Shown here piece by piece: positions 1-7,812 of a stretch of DNA of 64,000 nucleotides. The DNA comes from Halobacterium sp. R2-5 (GTDB lineage Archaea > Halobacteriota > Halobacteria > Halobacteriales > Halobacteriaceae). The notes beneath the pieces were generated by a model. It was given only the letters and a program-made list of their open reading frames with translations. It was not told where the DNA came from and made no database searches. Positions within the stretch are counted from its first letter, which is position 1, and each line of letters begins with the position of its first letter. The stretch covers positions 248,001 through 312,000 of the forward strand of contig NZ_JAANTH010000001.1 in NCBI RefSeq assembly GCF_011734195.1, written 5' to 3'. Position numbers and translations under genes: made by a program.

Positions 1-1464
1 GGTGCGGCCGCCGAACTGCGGGGCGACGTGGCGTTTCTTGAGGAGTTGCTCCATCGCCTTGTGGGGGGCGTCGTAGGAGACGGCTTCGTCGGGGTTCTCG
101 GCGATGATTTCGTCGATCGAGACGCCGTGGTACATGAGGATGTCGACGCCTTCGAGGGTGACCGTGGAGGGGTTGCCCGTGAAGCGGGCGTCGTGGGCGC
201 TCATGATCGACCGGAGCTCCTCGTCGAAGGCGGGCTGGGGTTCGGCGAGGCGGACGGCGTCGTGGTTCCCGGGGATCATCACGATGTCGAGGTCGCCGGG
301 GATGTCCTTGAGGTGCTCCGCGAACGTCTCGTACTGCTCGTAGATGTCGACGATGTCGAGTTCCTCGTCCTGGTCGGGGTAGACGCCGACGCCTTCGACC
401 ATGTCGCCCGCGACGAGGAGGTACTCGACGGCTTCGGCTTCCTCGGTGTGGAGCCAGTCGGCGAACGCGTCCCAGGCGTCGGCGGCGAACTCCTGGCTGC
501 CGACGTGGACGTCGGAGACGAGCGCGGCCTGCACGTGGCGGTCCGCGGTGGACGGCCGGTGCGTGCGCGGGATGTCCGGGAAGTGGAGGTCGTCCGCGAA
601 CAGGATGCCGCCGTCGTCGGAGATGGTCCCCTCGACGGCGATGACCTCGTCCGTGAGCAGTTCGTCGACGTGGGCGGCGATCTCGCGGTCTTTCATCACG
701 AGCGTCGGGAAGACGCCGTTCGTGTCCTCGACCTCGACGAGCCAGTGGCCGCTGGCGGTCGACCGGATGTCGTTGACCATGCCGACGACCGCGGCCTCGC
801 TGCCGCCGGGCATCGAGTCGAGGGCGTCCGTCGGCCGGTGGTTGACGCGCCCGCGGAGCTTCTTCGAGAGGCGGTCGTAGCGGTCGCGGAACGTCGCGAC
901 GAAGTCCGCGTACTCCCCCGTTCCGGTGGACTCGCCGGTGACGTCGCCCTCGATTTCGACGCTCCGCTGGTCCGTGTCGCGGTCGGCGCTTCGGCTCCCG
1001 TTGGCGTCGCTGTCCGAAGCGGTCGAGCCGGTATCTTCGCCAGCCGTCTCTACCCCCTTCGTTTCGACTGGAGACGTCGTTCGTTTCGTCTGTATCTCAT
1101 CGTCTCCGCCTCCAGACGAAGAGGGGGTCTGTCCGGGGTCCGGCGGGGTCGATTCCGTGGACGTCGGTGGGTCCGGTTCGGCCGTCTTCGCGGCTGCCGC
1201 AGTCCCGCCGTCGGTCGCGTCCTCGCTCGGTGCGTCGGCGGGCGTACCGTTCTCGGTCGGCGGTTCGTCGTCGCTATCGTCGAGGACGCCGCGGACGTGC
1301 TCGGTGGTCAGCGTCAGGGCGTCGTCGGGCGCGGTGTCGACCGCGCGCTCGACCGCCGCGGTCGGGTCGGGAGCGCCCGCGAGCAGCGTCACGGCCTCGC
1401 GCTCCGCGTTGTACCCCCGGCTGGTGAGCTCGCGGACGACCCGGACCGGGGGTTCTCGTGGCAC
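1..1464 (-). CDS. polD1: DNA polymerase D small subunit (DP1), N-terminal part, runs off the window
   Basis: This is the exonuclease subunit of the archaeal family D replicative polymerase. The minus-strand frame is open from a GTG at 1464 to the window edge, so the C-terminus is missing. The start reads MPREPPVRVVRELTSRGYN. A Ser/Thr/Asp-rich linker is encoded around 950-1200. The calcineurin-like phosphoesterase motifs follow: SDVHVGS (about 490-530), GDMVEG (about 400), PGNHD (about 270) and MYHG (about 135); these bind the metal pair of the 3'-5' exonuclease. The gene diverges from a signal peptidase and lies about 4 kb from the origin. Haloarchaeal DP1 genes are commonly found near orc1 (known). 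The linker contains an ORB-like sequence, listed separately. The family assignment is secure. Confidence 0.93.
   Translation of the reverse strand, partial: MPREPPVRVVRELTSRGYNAEREAVTLLAGAPDPTAAVERAVDTAPDDALTLTTEHVRGVLDDSDDEPPTENGTPADAPSEDATDGGTAAAAKTAEPDPPTSTESTPPDPGQTPSSSGGGDDEIQTKRTTSPVETKGVETAGEDTGSTASDSDANGSRSADRDTDQRSVEIEGDVTGESTGTGEYADFVATFRDRYDRLSKKLRGRVNHRPTDALDSMPGGSEAAVVGMVNDIRSTASGHWLVEVEDTNGVFPTLVMKDREIAAHVDELLTDEVIAVEGTISDDGGILFADDLHFPDIPRTHRPSTADRHVQAALVSDVHVGSQEFAADAWDAFADWLHTEEAEAVEYLLVAGDMVEGVGVYPDQDEELDIVDIYEQYETFAEHLKDIPGDLDIVMIPGNHDAVRLAEPQPAFDEELRSIMSAHDARFTGNPSTVTLEGVDILMYHGVSIDEIIAENPDEAVSYDAPHKAMEQLLKKRHVAPQFGGRT
1053..1075 (+). other. ORB-like origin recognition box inside the DP1 gene
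   Basis: The core CCCCTTCGTTTCGACTGGAG matches the ORBs of the origin at 5672 and 6289 nearly base for base. Its surrounding bases are identical to the copy at 13414. On the DP1 strand the core is read as PVETKG, within a non-conserved linker. A broken inverted partner, CTCCAGACGAAGAGGGGG, lies at 1110-1127. Binding by Orc1 is inferred from sequence only. Confidence 0.6.
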
Positions 1465-1548
1465 ACCACGTCCGCACGCCGAGCGCGAGCAAAAACGTGG
1501 CGGTCCGGAGGGGAAAGTTGAAACGCGGGAGCGTCGAAGTCCGAGTAG

Positions 1549-2286
1549 ATGACCAACGGCGACGACGTGCCCGACCCGCGGGGCGGCCCGCGGGACGCGG
1601 TCGTCTGGTTCCTCCGCACCGACAACGGCGCCGTGCTGTTCGTCCGCGAGGCCGGCAGCAGCGCGCTCACCGTCGCCATGGTCGGCCTGCTGCTGTTCGC
1701 GGTCAGCGGCGTCTGGCCGCCGCTGGTCGCCGTCGAGAGCGGCAGCATGCAGCCGAACATGGAGCGCGGCGACCTCGTCTTCGTCATGGAAGAGCAGCGG
1801 TTCGCCCCCGAGTACGCGACCGGGGACACCGGCGTCGTCACGCGAGAAGTGGCCGCCGAGCACGACTACCGGCAGTTCGGCGGGACCGGGGACGTCGTCG
1901 TCTACCAGCCGTACGGCAGCGCCGCCCAGACGCCCGTGATACACCGCGTGCACTTCTGGGTCGAGGACGGCGAGAACTGGTACTCGAAGGCCGACCCCGA
2001 GTACGTCGACGCCGACGGCTGCGAGGAGCTCCGGAACTGCCCCGCTCCCCACGCCGGCTTCATCACGAAGGGCGACAACGCCGTCACGAACGACTACTAC
2101 GACCAGACGCGAGGCATCTCCAGTCCCGTCAAGCCAGCGTGGGTGAAGGGGACCGCGGAGTACCGCATCCCGTACCTCGGCTGGGTGCGGCTGACGTTCG
2201 CCGGCACGGCGACGCCTGTCTCCGCTGTCGAGGGGTCGAGTGCGTCGACGAACGGGACGAGCGCCGCGCTGTCACCGGTCACGTAG
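1549..2286 (+). CDS. Signal peptidase I, archaeal/Sec11 type
   Basis: This membrane-anchored peptidase removes Sec/Tat signal peptides on the outer face of the membrane. The protein has 245 residues. One transmembrane segment spans about residues 39-60. The catalytic Ser follows directly in SGSM (Ser66). IHRV (His132) and TKGDNAVTND (Asp176/Asp182) follow, which is the Ser-His-Asp arrangement of archaeal and ER-type enzymes rather than the bacterial Ser-Lys dyad. The long region between the Ser and His motifs is typical of the haloarchaeal form. The gene starts 84 bases from the divergent DP1 start, so the promoters must share that gap. No C-terminal membrane segment is evident. The start ATG directly precedes the conserved acidic N-terminus. 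Confidence 0.9.
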   Translation: MTNGDDVPDPRGGPRDAVVWFLRTDNGAVLFVREAGSSALTVAMVGLLLFAVSGVWPPLVAVESGSMQPNMERGDLVFVMEEQRFAPEYATGDTGVVTREVAAEHDYRQFGGTGDVVVYQPYGSAAQTPVIHRVHFWVEDGENWYSKADPEYVDADGCEELRNCPAPHAGFITKGDNAVTNDYYDQTRGISSPVKPAWVKGTAEYRIPYLGWVRLTFAGTATPVSAVEGSSASTNGTSAALSPVT

Positions 2287-2330
2287 CCGAGTTCTCAGGG
2301 TTTCTCTCGCGTGCGCGCCCGGATGTGGCA

Positions 2331-2606
2331 TCAGTCCACGTACAGCGAGTAGACGATGACCGCGAAGCCGACGGCCGTCAGCGCGCTCTCGGTCAGCACC
2401 GCGAGCGTCTGGTCGACCGCCAGCAGCTGATCGGCGATGCCCGCGAGCAGCGCGCCGAACGTCACGAACCCGAAGCCGATGGCCAGCGACCGGAGCGCCG
2501 GCGACCCGGTGCGCTGCCAGGCCTTCCCGGCGAAGTACGTGACCGCGCCGCCGAGCAGCAGGGTGACTGTCTTCAACGCGACGACGACTACCGTGATGTC
2601 TATCAT
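2331..2606 (-). CDS. Small three-helix membrane protein coupled to a wHTH regulator
   Basis: This is a 91-residue protein that is almost entirely hydrophobic. Three predicted membrane helices lie at about 4-26, 38-60 and 68-88. Its ATG overlaps the TGA of the upstream winged-helix gene by four bases (ATGA), so the two are translationally coupled. I recognise the arrangement as a recurrent haloarchaeal pair of wHTH regulator plus small integral membrane protein, but no function is established. A plausible inference is that the membrane protein senses or modulates something for the regulator. No catalytic residues can be seen. Confidence 0.72.
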   Translation of the reverse strand: MIDITVVVVALKTVTLLLGGAVTYFAGKAWQRTGSPALRSLAIGFGFVTFGALLAGIADQLLAVDQTLAVLTESALTAVGFAVIVYSLYVD

Positions 2607-2980
2607 GTTTCCTTGCTCACCTCCGCCCAGAGCGTCTCGAGGCGCTCGTCAGTCGACTCTGCCGGCCGCGTGACGCCGACGTCGAGCTTTCGCTCCTCGT
2701 CCAGTTGGATGACGACCTCCTCGAAGACGAGGTCGTACTCCGTCGTGTGGTGGCCGTCCGGCTGGAGGACCGCCCGCTCCTCCAGGAGGGCGGCGTCCGT
2801 GAGGAGTTCGAGCTTCCGGTAGGTCGTGGACAGCGGGATGTCGCACTCGTCGGAGAGGTCCTTCGCGGTCTTCGAGTCGTCGAGCGCCTCGATGATGCGT
2901 CTGCATCCCTCGTCGTCCAGGGCGTCGAGGACGGCCTGGAGTTCGGGCGCGTCGTCTGTCCCGAGCGGAGCACGCATCAC
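2603..2980 (-). CDS. Winged helix-turn-helix transcriptional regulator
   Basis: This is a 125-residue DNA-binding protein of the ArsR/HTH-20-like type. An N-terminal helical wHTH spans about residues 14-75; the recognition helix region is DIPLSTTYRKLELLTDAALL. An amphipathic beta/helix tail of about 45 residues follows and may mediate dimerisation. The gene is first in a two-gene operon with the small membrane protein and diverges from the DoxX-type operon across a 150-base gap, so it may control itself or that operon (inference). There are no ligand-binding cysteines, so a metal-sensing ArsR role is not supported. Confidence 0.8.
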   Translation of the reverse strand: MMRAPLGTDDAPELQAVLDALDDEGCRRIIEALDDSKTAKDLSDECDIPLSTTYRKLELLTDAALLEERAVLQPDGHHTTEYDLVFEEVVIQLDEERKLDVGVTRPAESTDERLETLWAEVSKET

Positions 2981-3133
2981 ACCACTCTCGGAGGTACGGA
3001 GAGTTAACTGGTGGTCTCGTTTTCAGTTCCCGGGAACGTCGTTCTCAGAATCTGGGAACGTATTCCACGCGGCTGGAATCGCGGGGCGGGTTATAGTCGT
3101 CGAGCGGCTACCTCCACACGTGAGGTGATGGGA

Positions 3134-3658
3134 ATGTCATACGACGCGGCAACCCCCTTGAGGAACGAAGTCAGCTTCGAACTCTCGGGGCCGTGGGCGG
3201 CGTACTGGGTCGCGATGCTCCGCGTAATCACGGGGTGGTGGTTCTTCCACTCCGGGCTCGGGAAGCTGCTGGACAGCGGGCTGAGTTACTCGTACGGGGC
3301 GGTGTACCTGCAGGGGATGGACGGCACGGTGCTCGGCCCGGTGGCGACGTGGATGGGGTCGACGTTCCCGACGCTCATCGGGGCGCTGGTTCCCCTCGGC
3401 GAGACGGCCATCGGCCTCGGGCTCATGTTCGGCGTGCTCGTCAGGCTCGCGTCGTTCTTCGGCGTGTTCTTCATGAGCCTGTTCTGGGTCGGGAACGCCG
3501 GATTCGGCCACGGGCTCGTCAACAGCGACCTGATGGGGCTGCTGCTGTTCGTGACGATGATCGTGTTGGCCGCGGGTCGCTACTACGGCCTCGACGCCAT
3601 CATCGAGCGCACCGAATTCGTCCAGAACCGACCGCGGCTCAAGTACCTACTCGGCTAG
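3134..3658 (+). CDS. DoxX family membrane protein
   Basis: This is a four-helix membrane protein of the DoxX/DoxD superfamily, relatives of which are a subunit of terminal quinol oxidase/thiosulfate:quinone oxidoreductase; the role in haloarchaea is undetermined. The protein has 174 residues. The hallmark N-terminal helix reads LRVITGWWFFHSGLGKLL. Further helices lie at about 65-90, 95-115 and 130-150. The strong Shine-Dalgarno GAGGTGAT at 3122-3129 overlaps the ATG at 3128 but sits at good spacing from the ATG at 3134, so I chose 3134. The next gene follows 13 bases downstream with its own GGAGGTGA, so the two form an operon. Upstream is the divergent wHTH gene. Confidence 0.83.
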   Translation: MSYDAATPLRNEVSFELSGPWAAYWVAMLRVITGWWFFHSGLGKLLDSGLSYSYGAVYLQGMDGTVLGPVATWMGSTFPTLIGALVPLGETAIGLGLMFGVLVRLASFFGVFFMSLFWVGNAGFGHGLVNSDLMGLLLFVTMIVLAAGRYYGLDAIIERTEFVQNRPRLKYLLG

Positions 3659-3671
3659 GAGGTGACAGAAC

Positions 3672-3974
3672 ATGCAATCCAACGACGTCGACCTCGTGGA
3701 CAGACTGGCGATGGCGCTCAGCGCCGCGTTACTGCTGGGCGGTATCGTCGTGGCCGGACTGATAGAGACGCTCACTGGCGTCCCGCGCGGTGCGGCGCCC
3801 GTGACGAACGACGCGGGCGAGGTGATCGCGACGCCGACGATCGACCCGAACGTCCGGGTCGCGCTCGTCGTCGGCGCCATCCTCGTGCTGCTCGCGTACG
3901 CGCTCTACCGCGTCGCCGTCCCGCACGTCGGCGCGACGGGCACCGGCGAAGCGACGACTGAAGCGCGCGCGTAA
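3672..3974 (+). CDS. Small membrane partner of the DoxX protein
   Basis: This is a 100-residue protein with two membrane helices, at about residues 12-32 and 57-77. Between them is an external loop (TGVPRGAAPVTNDAGEVIAT). The C-terminus is charged. It is preceded by a consensus Shine-Dalgarno, GGAGGTGA, at 3658-3665 that overlaps the DoxX stop region, so it is translated from the same mRNA. Two-subunit DoxD/DoxA-like arrangements are known in thermophilic archaea; whether this is the functional counterpart of the small subunit is a guess from context. I do not recognise a specific family. Confidence 0.72.
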   Translation: MQSNDVDLVDRLAMALSAALLLGGIVVAGLIETLTGVPRGAAPVTNDAGEVIATPTIDPNVRVALVVGAILVLLAYALYRVAVPHVGATGTGEATTEARA

Positions 3975-4060
3975 CCACCGACCACTCGTTCGGCGGTCGC
4001 GACCCGTTTCAGCGGGCACGGTCCGACTGAATCGCGCAGTGAACGAGAAGTCACCTTTTG

Positions 4061-4131
4061 TACGGGAGTGTTTCGAGTGGACGGGTAGCTGTACGCTGTA
4101 GGCGTCTGTCGACGAGAAACGAAGGGGGTCG
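4061..4131. repeat. Inverted ORB-like pair downstream of orc1/cdc6
   Basis: A forward half-matching box, GGGAGTGTTTCGAGTGGACG (4064-4083), faces a better reverse box, GACGAGAAACGAAGGGGGTCG (4111-4131). The region lies between the small membrane gene and the 3' end of orc1. Both match the origin ORB core (CCCCTTCGTTTCGASTGGAG) in one orientation or the other. They may be accessory Orc1 sites flanking the initiator gene on its far side. Confidence 0.6.
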
Positions 4132-4167
4132 ATGGAGCGAGTGCGAGTCGCCGCGGAGTGACGGCGC

Positions 4168-5661
4168 TCAGTTGTCGAAGCGCGCCTGCACGAACGGCGT
4201 GACGTTCTCGATGTCGCTGAGCCGGGAGTCGGCTTCGAGGACGGCCTCGGTCTCCTCGACGGGGACGGACAGCGAGATCTCCTTCGTGCGGCCGTACCGG
4301 CCCTTCGAGACGACGACCGCGTTCACGATGCCGAGCATGTCGAGCTCGCTGATGAGGTCAGTGACCCGGCGCTGCGTGAGGACGTCGGCGTCGAGCTCGT
4401 CGCAGAGCGTCTTGTAGATGTTGTACACCTCGCCTGTGTTCACGTTGTGGACGCCGTTGTCCTCCAGCAGGAGGATGGCGTACAGCACGAGCTTGCTCTG
4501 CGTCGGGAGCGTGCGCACGACCTCGACGACGCGGTCGAGTTCGATTTTGTCCTGCGCGCGCCGGACGTGCTCCTCGGTCACGCCGTCGGACTGGTCGCGC
4601 TCCGCGAGCTCCCCGGCAGTCCGCAGCAGGTCGAGCGCGCGGCGCGCGTCCCCGTGCTCCTGGGCGGCGAACGCCGCGCACAGCGGGATGACGTCCTCGG
4701 AGAGCGCGTTCTGTTTGAACGCGACGTCCGAGCGGTGCTGGAGGATGTCTCGGAGCTGGTTGGCGTCGTACGGCGGGAAGACGATCTCCTCCTCGCCGAG
4801 ACTGGACTTGACGCGCGGGTCGAGGAAGTCGGTGAACTTCAGGTCGTTGCTGATGCCGATGATGGACACCCGGGAGTTCTCCAGCTCGGAGTTCATCCGG
4901 GAGAGGTTGTAGAGGGTGTCGTCGCCGGACTTCTCGACGAGCTTGTCAATCTCGTCGAGCATGATGACCGCGACGCGCTCGACGTAGTCGACGGCCTCGA
5001 AGAAGCGCGCGTACACGCGGTCGGTCGGCCACCCCGTCATCGGGACGTCCTCCATCTCGGATTTCTCCTGGAGGAGCTCCTCGATGTAGTCGTCGACGGC
5101 CTCCGGGGAGTCGAAGTCGAGGTGGTCGTCGTTCTCGTCGTCGGCTTCGAGGACGCTCGGGTCGTCCTCGGCGGCCTCGCGGAGGTCCTGGAGTTCTTCG
5201 ACGCGGCTGTCGACGAAGGTGCGGTTCTGCTCGATGAACGTGTTCGCGAGCTGCGCGAGCACCCGGTACTGGGTGTCCGTGACCTCGCAGTTGATGTACT
5301 CGACCTCGCAGGGGACGCTGTACTTCTGGGAGGTCTTCTCGAGCTCCTGGCTGACGAACTTCGCGCTCGCGGTCTTCCCGGTCCCGGTCTTCCCGTAGAT
5401 GAGGATGTTCGACGGCGTCTCGCCGCGGAGCGCCGCCACGAGAATCGTCGCCATGTTGTTGATCTGGTCTTTCCGGTGCGGGAGTTCGTGGGGTGTGTAC
5501 GACGGCCGCAGCACCTCCTTGTTCTCGAAGATGGGTTCGCCGCTGAGCAGGTCGTCGAAGAGGCCCTCGTCGCCCTCGTCGTCCTCGAGGACGTCGTCGA
5601 GGTCCACCTCGAAGTCCCGGTCGGCGGTGCGCCGGCCGTCCGTCGTCGGTTCGTCTGTCAT
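4168..5661 (-). CDS. orc1: Orc1/Cdc6 replication initiator at the chromosomal origin
   Basis: This is an AAA+ initiator that binds ORB elements and helps load the MCM helicase. The protein has 497 residues. An acidic N-terminal extension (1-45) is followed by Walker A GKTGTGKT (90-97), an acidic insertion rich in Glu/Asp (about 150-205), Walker B VIMLDEID (232-239), a sensor region SRVSIIGISND, and a C-terminal winged helix (about 400-497) that contacts the ORB. It lies directly beside about 1.1 kb of ORB-rich non-coding DNA, with oapABC on the other side. This is the arrangement of the main haloarchaeal origin (oriC1; orc7 in Halobacterium). An ORB sits ten bases upstream of its ATG, so it is probably autoregulated. 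Confidence 0.95.
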   Translation of the reverse strand: MTDEPTTDGRRTADRDFEVDLDDVLEDDEGDEGLFDDLLSGEPIFENKEVLRPSYTPHELPHRKDQINNMATILVAALRGETPSNILIYGKTGTGKTASAKFVSQELEKTSQKYSVPCEVEYINCEVTDTQYRVLAQLANTFIEQNRTFVDSRVEELQDLREAAEDDPSVLEADDENDDHLDFDSPEAVDDYIEELLQEKSEMEDVPMTGWPTDRVYARFFEAVDYVERVAVIMLDEIDKLVEKSGDDTLYNLSRMNSELENSRVSIIGISNDLKFTDFLDPRVKSSLGEEEIVFPPYDANQLRDILQHRSDVAFKQNALSEDVIPLCAAFAAQEHGDARRALDLLRTAGELAERDQSDGVTEEHVRRAQDKIELDRVVEVVRTLPTQSKLVLYAILLLEDNGVHNVNTGEVYNIYKTLCDELDADVLTQRRVTDLISELDMLGIVNAVVVSKGRYGRTKEISLSVPVEETEAVLEADSRLSDIENVTPFVQARFDN

Positions 5662-5671
5662 GGTTTGCGGT

Positions 5672-5692
5672 CCCCTTCGTTTCGAGTGGAGA
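5672..5692 (+). promoter_or_regulatory. ORB element overlapping the orc1 promoter
   Basis: CCCCTTCGTTTCGAGTGGAG begins ten bases upstream of the orc1 ATG (minus-strand start at 5661). It shares its whole core with the inverted boxes at 6280-6310 and 6491-6522. Orc1 bound here would cover its own transcription start region, so autoregulation is a reasonable inference. Confidence 0.75.
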
Positions 5693-6279
5693 GCGCCGCG
5701 CGGAGAGAGAGAGCCACAGACCGGCGCGAACGGGGCGTTCGAGGCGGTTCAGTGACCGGGCGCTCCAGTTGATGCAGATGAACCAATGGAAACGAGAGTG
5801 ACTAATAAGTTTCGATGGGGGAGGAGCATCGGCGAACTACCGTCGCGGTTGCTTCCCTATTGACCTCATTCGTGTACGTCGGAAATCCATCGATCTGTCT
5901 CCTCGATCCAACTAGAGTGAGAGTGACCTAGAGTAGAGTTTGTTTGCGCACGCGAGGGTTTCGACTGGAAGCTCGGGACCGTTTCTCGAGGTGTTGTTTG
6001 CGAGAGAACCGCGAGAAGATAGGAGTGAGGTGTCTGATAGGAGGAGGTGGCTCGCGCCGATGTGGAGCTGATGAGACAGTACTTCGAGAGAGACGTCGAG
6101 TTCGGATTCGACCCGGAGGGCTGGAGGCGGGCCCAGGTGCGGTTGAAGAGACGGGGTTCGAACGCGTCGAGATCGAGGAGCGGGTGAATCGAGAGGTAGG
6201 TGACGAGGAGAGCCGGCGGGACTGCCGCGAGGTCGAGAGTTCCATCGGAAACAGGGGGGTCGGGATGGCGGACGGGGTG

Positions 6280-6310
6280 GCGCCCCCCACCCCTTCGTTT
6301 CGGGTGGAAC
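6280..6310 (+). repeat. ORB, left arm of the 31-bp inverted repeat
   Basis: This contains the extended ORB CCACCCCTTCGTTTCGGGTG with a C-rich G-string element on its 5' side. It is the inverted partner of 6491-6522, and together they bracket the AT-rich segment, so Orc1 would load facing inward. Confidence 0.85.
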
Positions 6311-6490
6311 GAGAAAACGGAGGAATGGGCCAGAAATCGCACTAGGAATGGGAAAGGACTAAGTCACATAGCCAGAAACAGTAACCGCAATACGAGACGA
6401 ACCGTATTTTGTGTAGCTGTTCTGGTCTAGCTCTAGTTGCTTCCTCTCCTCGACCTCCGGTCTGACCGCCCCGCGTGCACACTCTCGTCC

Positions 6491-6522
6491 GTCTCCACTC
6501 GAAACGAAGGGGTGGGGGCCGC
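6491..6522 (-). repeat. ORB, right arm of the 31-bp inverted repeat
   Basis: Read on the minus strand it is CCCCCACCCCTTCGTTTCGA followed by GTGGAGAC. It differs from the left arm (6280-6310) at only a few positions. The opposing orientation and about 180-base spacing fit a paired-ORB origin. Confidence 0.85.
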
Positions 6523-6769
6523 CTGTGCGTCTCGCTACCGCTCCTCATTGATGTTCACTTCTCGCTCTCGCTCTCTCTTCGCTCCTCCTCTATCTCCACT
6601 CGTTCGCGAGCTCGAACAGTATCGTAGGCAGTCCCTACTCGGCCGCTCTCTCCTGTCGGCGTCCCGACTCGTCTGACACAGGTTTAAGTCCGTTCGTCGG
6701 CTCTACCCTATCAACCGTCCGTATCCTGCGTCAAGCATACAAGGCGCGGGGTGCGTATGGAGGTCAAGG

Positions 6770-7414
6770 ATGGGACTGTTCGCAGAACTCAGAGACAGCA
6801 TATCCCGGGTCACGGCGAGCATGTTCGCCGACGACTCGGAGCCGAAACGAATCGGGATTTACGGACCGCCTAACGCGGGGAAGACGACCCTCGCGAATCG
6901 CATCGCCCGGGACTGGACCGGGGACGCAGTCGGGCCGGAGAGCCACATCCCGCACGAGACGCGACGCGCACGCCGGAAGGAGAACGTCGAGATCAAGCGC
7001 AACGGGAAGACCGTCAACATCGACATCGTCGACACGCCCGGCGTGACGACGAAGGTCGACTACTCGGAGTTCCTCGAGCACGACATGGAGAAAGACGAGG
7101 CCGTGCGTCGCTCCCGCGAGGCCACCGAGGGCGTCGCGGAGGCGATGCACTGGCTTCGCGAGGACGTCGACGGCGTCATCTACGTCCTCGACTCCACCGA
7201 GGACCCGTTCACCCAGGTGAACACGATGCTCATCGGCATCATCGAGAGCCGGGACCTGCCGGTGCTCATCCTCGCGAACAAGACCGACCTCGAGGACTCG
7301 AACATCCAGCGCGTGTCGAACGCGTTCCCCCAGCACGAGACGATTCCGCTCTCGGCGCTGGAGGGCGAGAACATGGACGAGGTCTACGAGAAGATCGCGG
7401 AGTACTTCGGGTGA
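6770..7414 (+). CDS. oapA: Era-like small GTPase OapA/ArvA
   Basis: This is an origin-associated GTP-binding protein, 214 residues. G1 is GPPNAGKT (32-39), G3 DTPG (88-91), G4 NKTD (170-173) and G5 around SALEGEN (about 197). The N-terminal 20 residues form an amphipathic helix that could associate with membrane. The gene is known as oapA from its position next to oriC1. In Haloferax the homologue ArvA was reported to drive extracellular vesicle formation. A Shine-Dalgarno GGAGGTC precedes the ATG by seven bases, and a TATA-like CATACAAG lies at about 6737. It is the first gene of a tight oapA-oapB-oapC operon. Which cellular role dominates here cannot be told from sequence. Confidence 0.9.
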   Translation: MGLFAELRDSISRVTASMFADDSEPKRIGIYGPPNAGKTTLANRIARDWTGDAVGPESHIPHETRRARRKENVEIKRNGKTVNIDIVDTPGVTTKVDYSEFLEHDMEKDEAVRRSREATEGVAEAMHWLREDVDGVIYVLDSTEDPFTQVNTMLIGIIESRDLPVLILANKTDLEDSNIQRVSNAFPQHETIPLSALEGENMDEVYEKIAEYFG

Positions 7415-7419
7415 CCACG

Positions 7420-7812
7420 ATGTCCGAGACCACAATCGAGGACGGTGGGGGCGACGGCGTCCAGATCGACCTCATCAGCGCGGAGCGGATGTCCGGCAAG
7501 ACGTCCATGGAGAAGATCCGGATGATTCTGGACGGCGTCCGGGACGGCAAGATCGTCGTCCTGGAGTCCGGCCTCACCCCGGACGAGGAGTCGAAGCTCA
7601 TCGAGGTGACGATGAGCGAGATCAACCCGGACGGCTTCTCCGGCATCGAGATCGAGAGCTTCCCGCAGTCCGAGACCAGCGACACCGGCCTGCTCGGCCG
7701 TCTCATGGGCAAGCAGTCGACGTCGAAGCTCACGGTCGTCGGACCGGCGAACCAGATCCAGTCGCTGCACAAGGACGAGACGCTCATCAGCGCGCTCGTG
7801 TCCCGAAAGTAA
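7420..7812 (+). CDS. oapB: OapB/ArvB family protein (DUF2073)
   Basis: This is a 130-residue protein of the DUF2073 family that accompanies the OapA GTPase in haloarchaea. An acidic N-terminus precedes a compact domain starting DLISAERMSGKTSMEKIRMI. The domain alternates predicted strands and helices (EVTMSEINPDGFSGIEIESF) and ends with a basic patch. MSGKT resembles a P-loop fragment but lacks the full Walker A spacing, so nucleotide binding is not claimed. I chose the ATG at 7420; a GTG at 7411 that overlaps the oapA stop is an alternative. The stop overlaps the oapC start by one base, which indicates translational coupling. Confidence 0.86.
   Translation: MSETTIEDGGGDGVQIDLISAERMSGKTSMEKIRMILDGVRDGKIVVLESGLTPDEESKLIEVTMSEINPDGFSGIEIESFPQSETSDTGLLGRLMGKQSTSKLTVVGPANQIQSLHKDETLISALVSRK

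Larger units (their letters stand above)
5662..6769. other. oriC1: Chromosomal replication origin (oriC1 type)
   Basis: This is a non-coding gap of 1.1 kb between the divergent orc1 and oapA genes, very long for this gene-dense window. It holds ORB boxes at 5672-5692 and 5953-5971 (GAGGGTTTCGACTGGAAG, weaker), plus a 31-base inverted pair at 6280-6310 and 6491-6522. Between the inverted pair lies the most AT-rich stretch (about 6340-6432, ending in a T/A-rich run around CGTATTTTGTGTAGCTG), the likely unwinding element. A second AT-richer patch lies at 5766-5812. The same layout, inverted 31-bp repeats flanking an AT-rich stretch upstream of orc7, has been described for Halobacterium. Open frames here run on both strands with no coding character. 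Confidence 0.9.

Noticed and set aside
28-1521. Long plus-strand open frame of 497 codons at the left end
   Set aside because: It is antisense to DP1. The minus-strand frame contains all phosphoesterase motifs, and the plus-strand product is a Val/Asp/Arg-rich shadow typical of GC-rich DNA.
5866-6676. Several open frames of 70-160 codons on both strands in the origin region
   Set aside because: They overlap each other and the ORB repeats, have Arg/Ser/Pro-rich products without domain patterns, and lack promoter or ribosome-site support.
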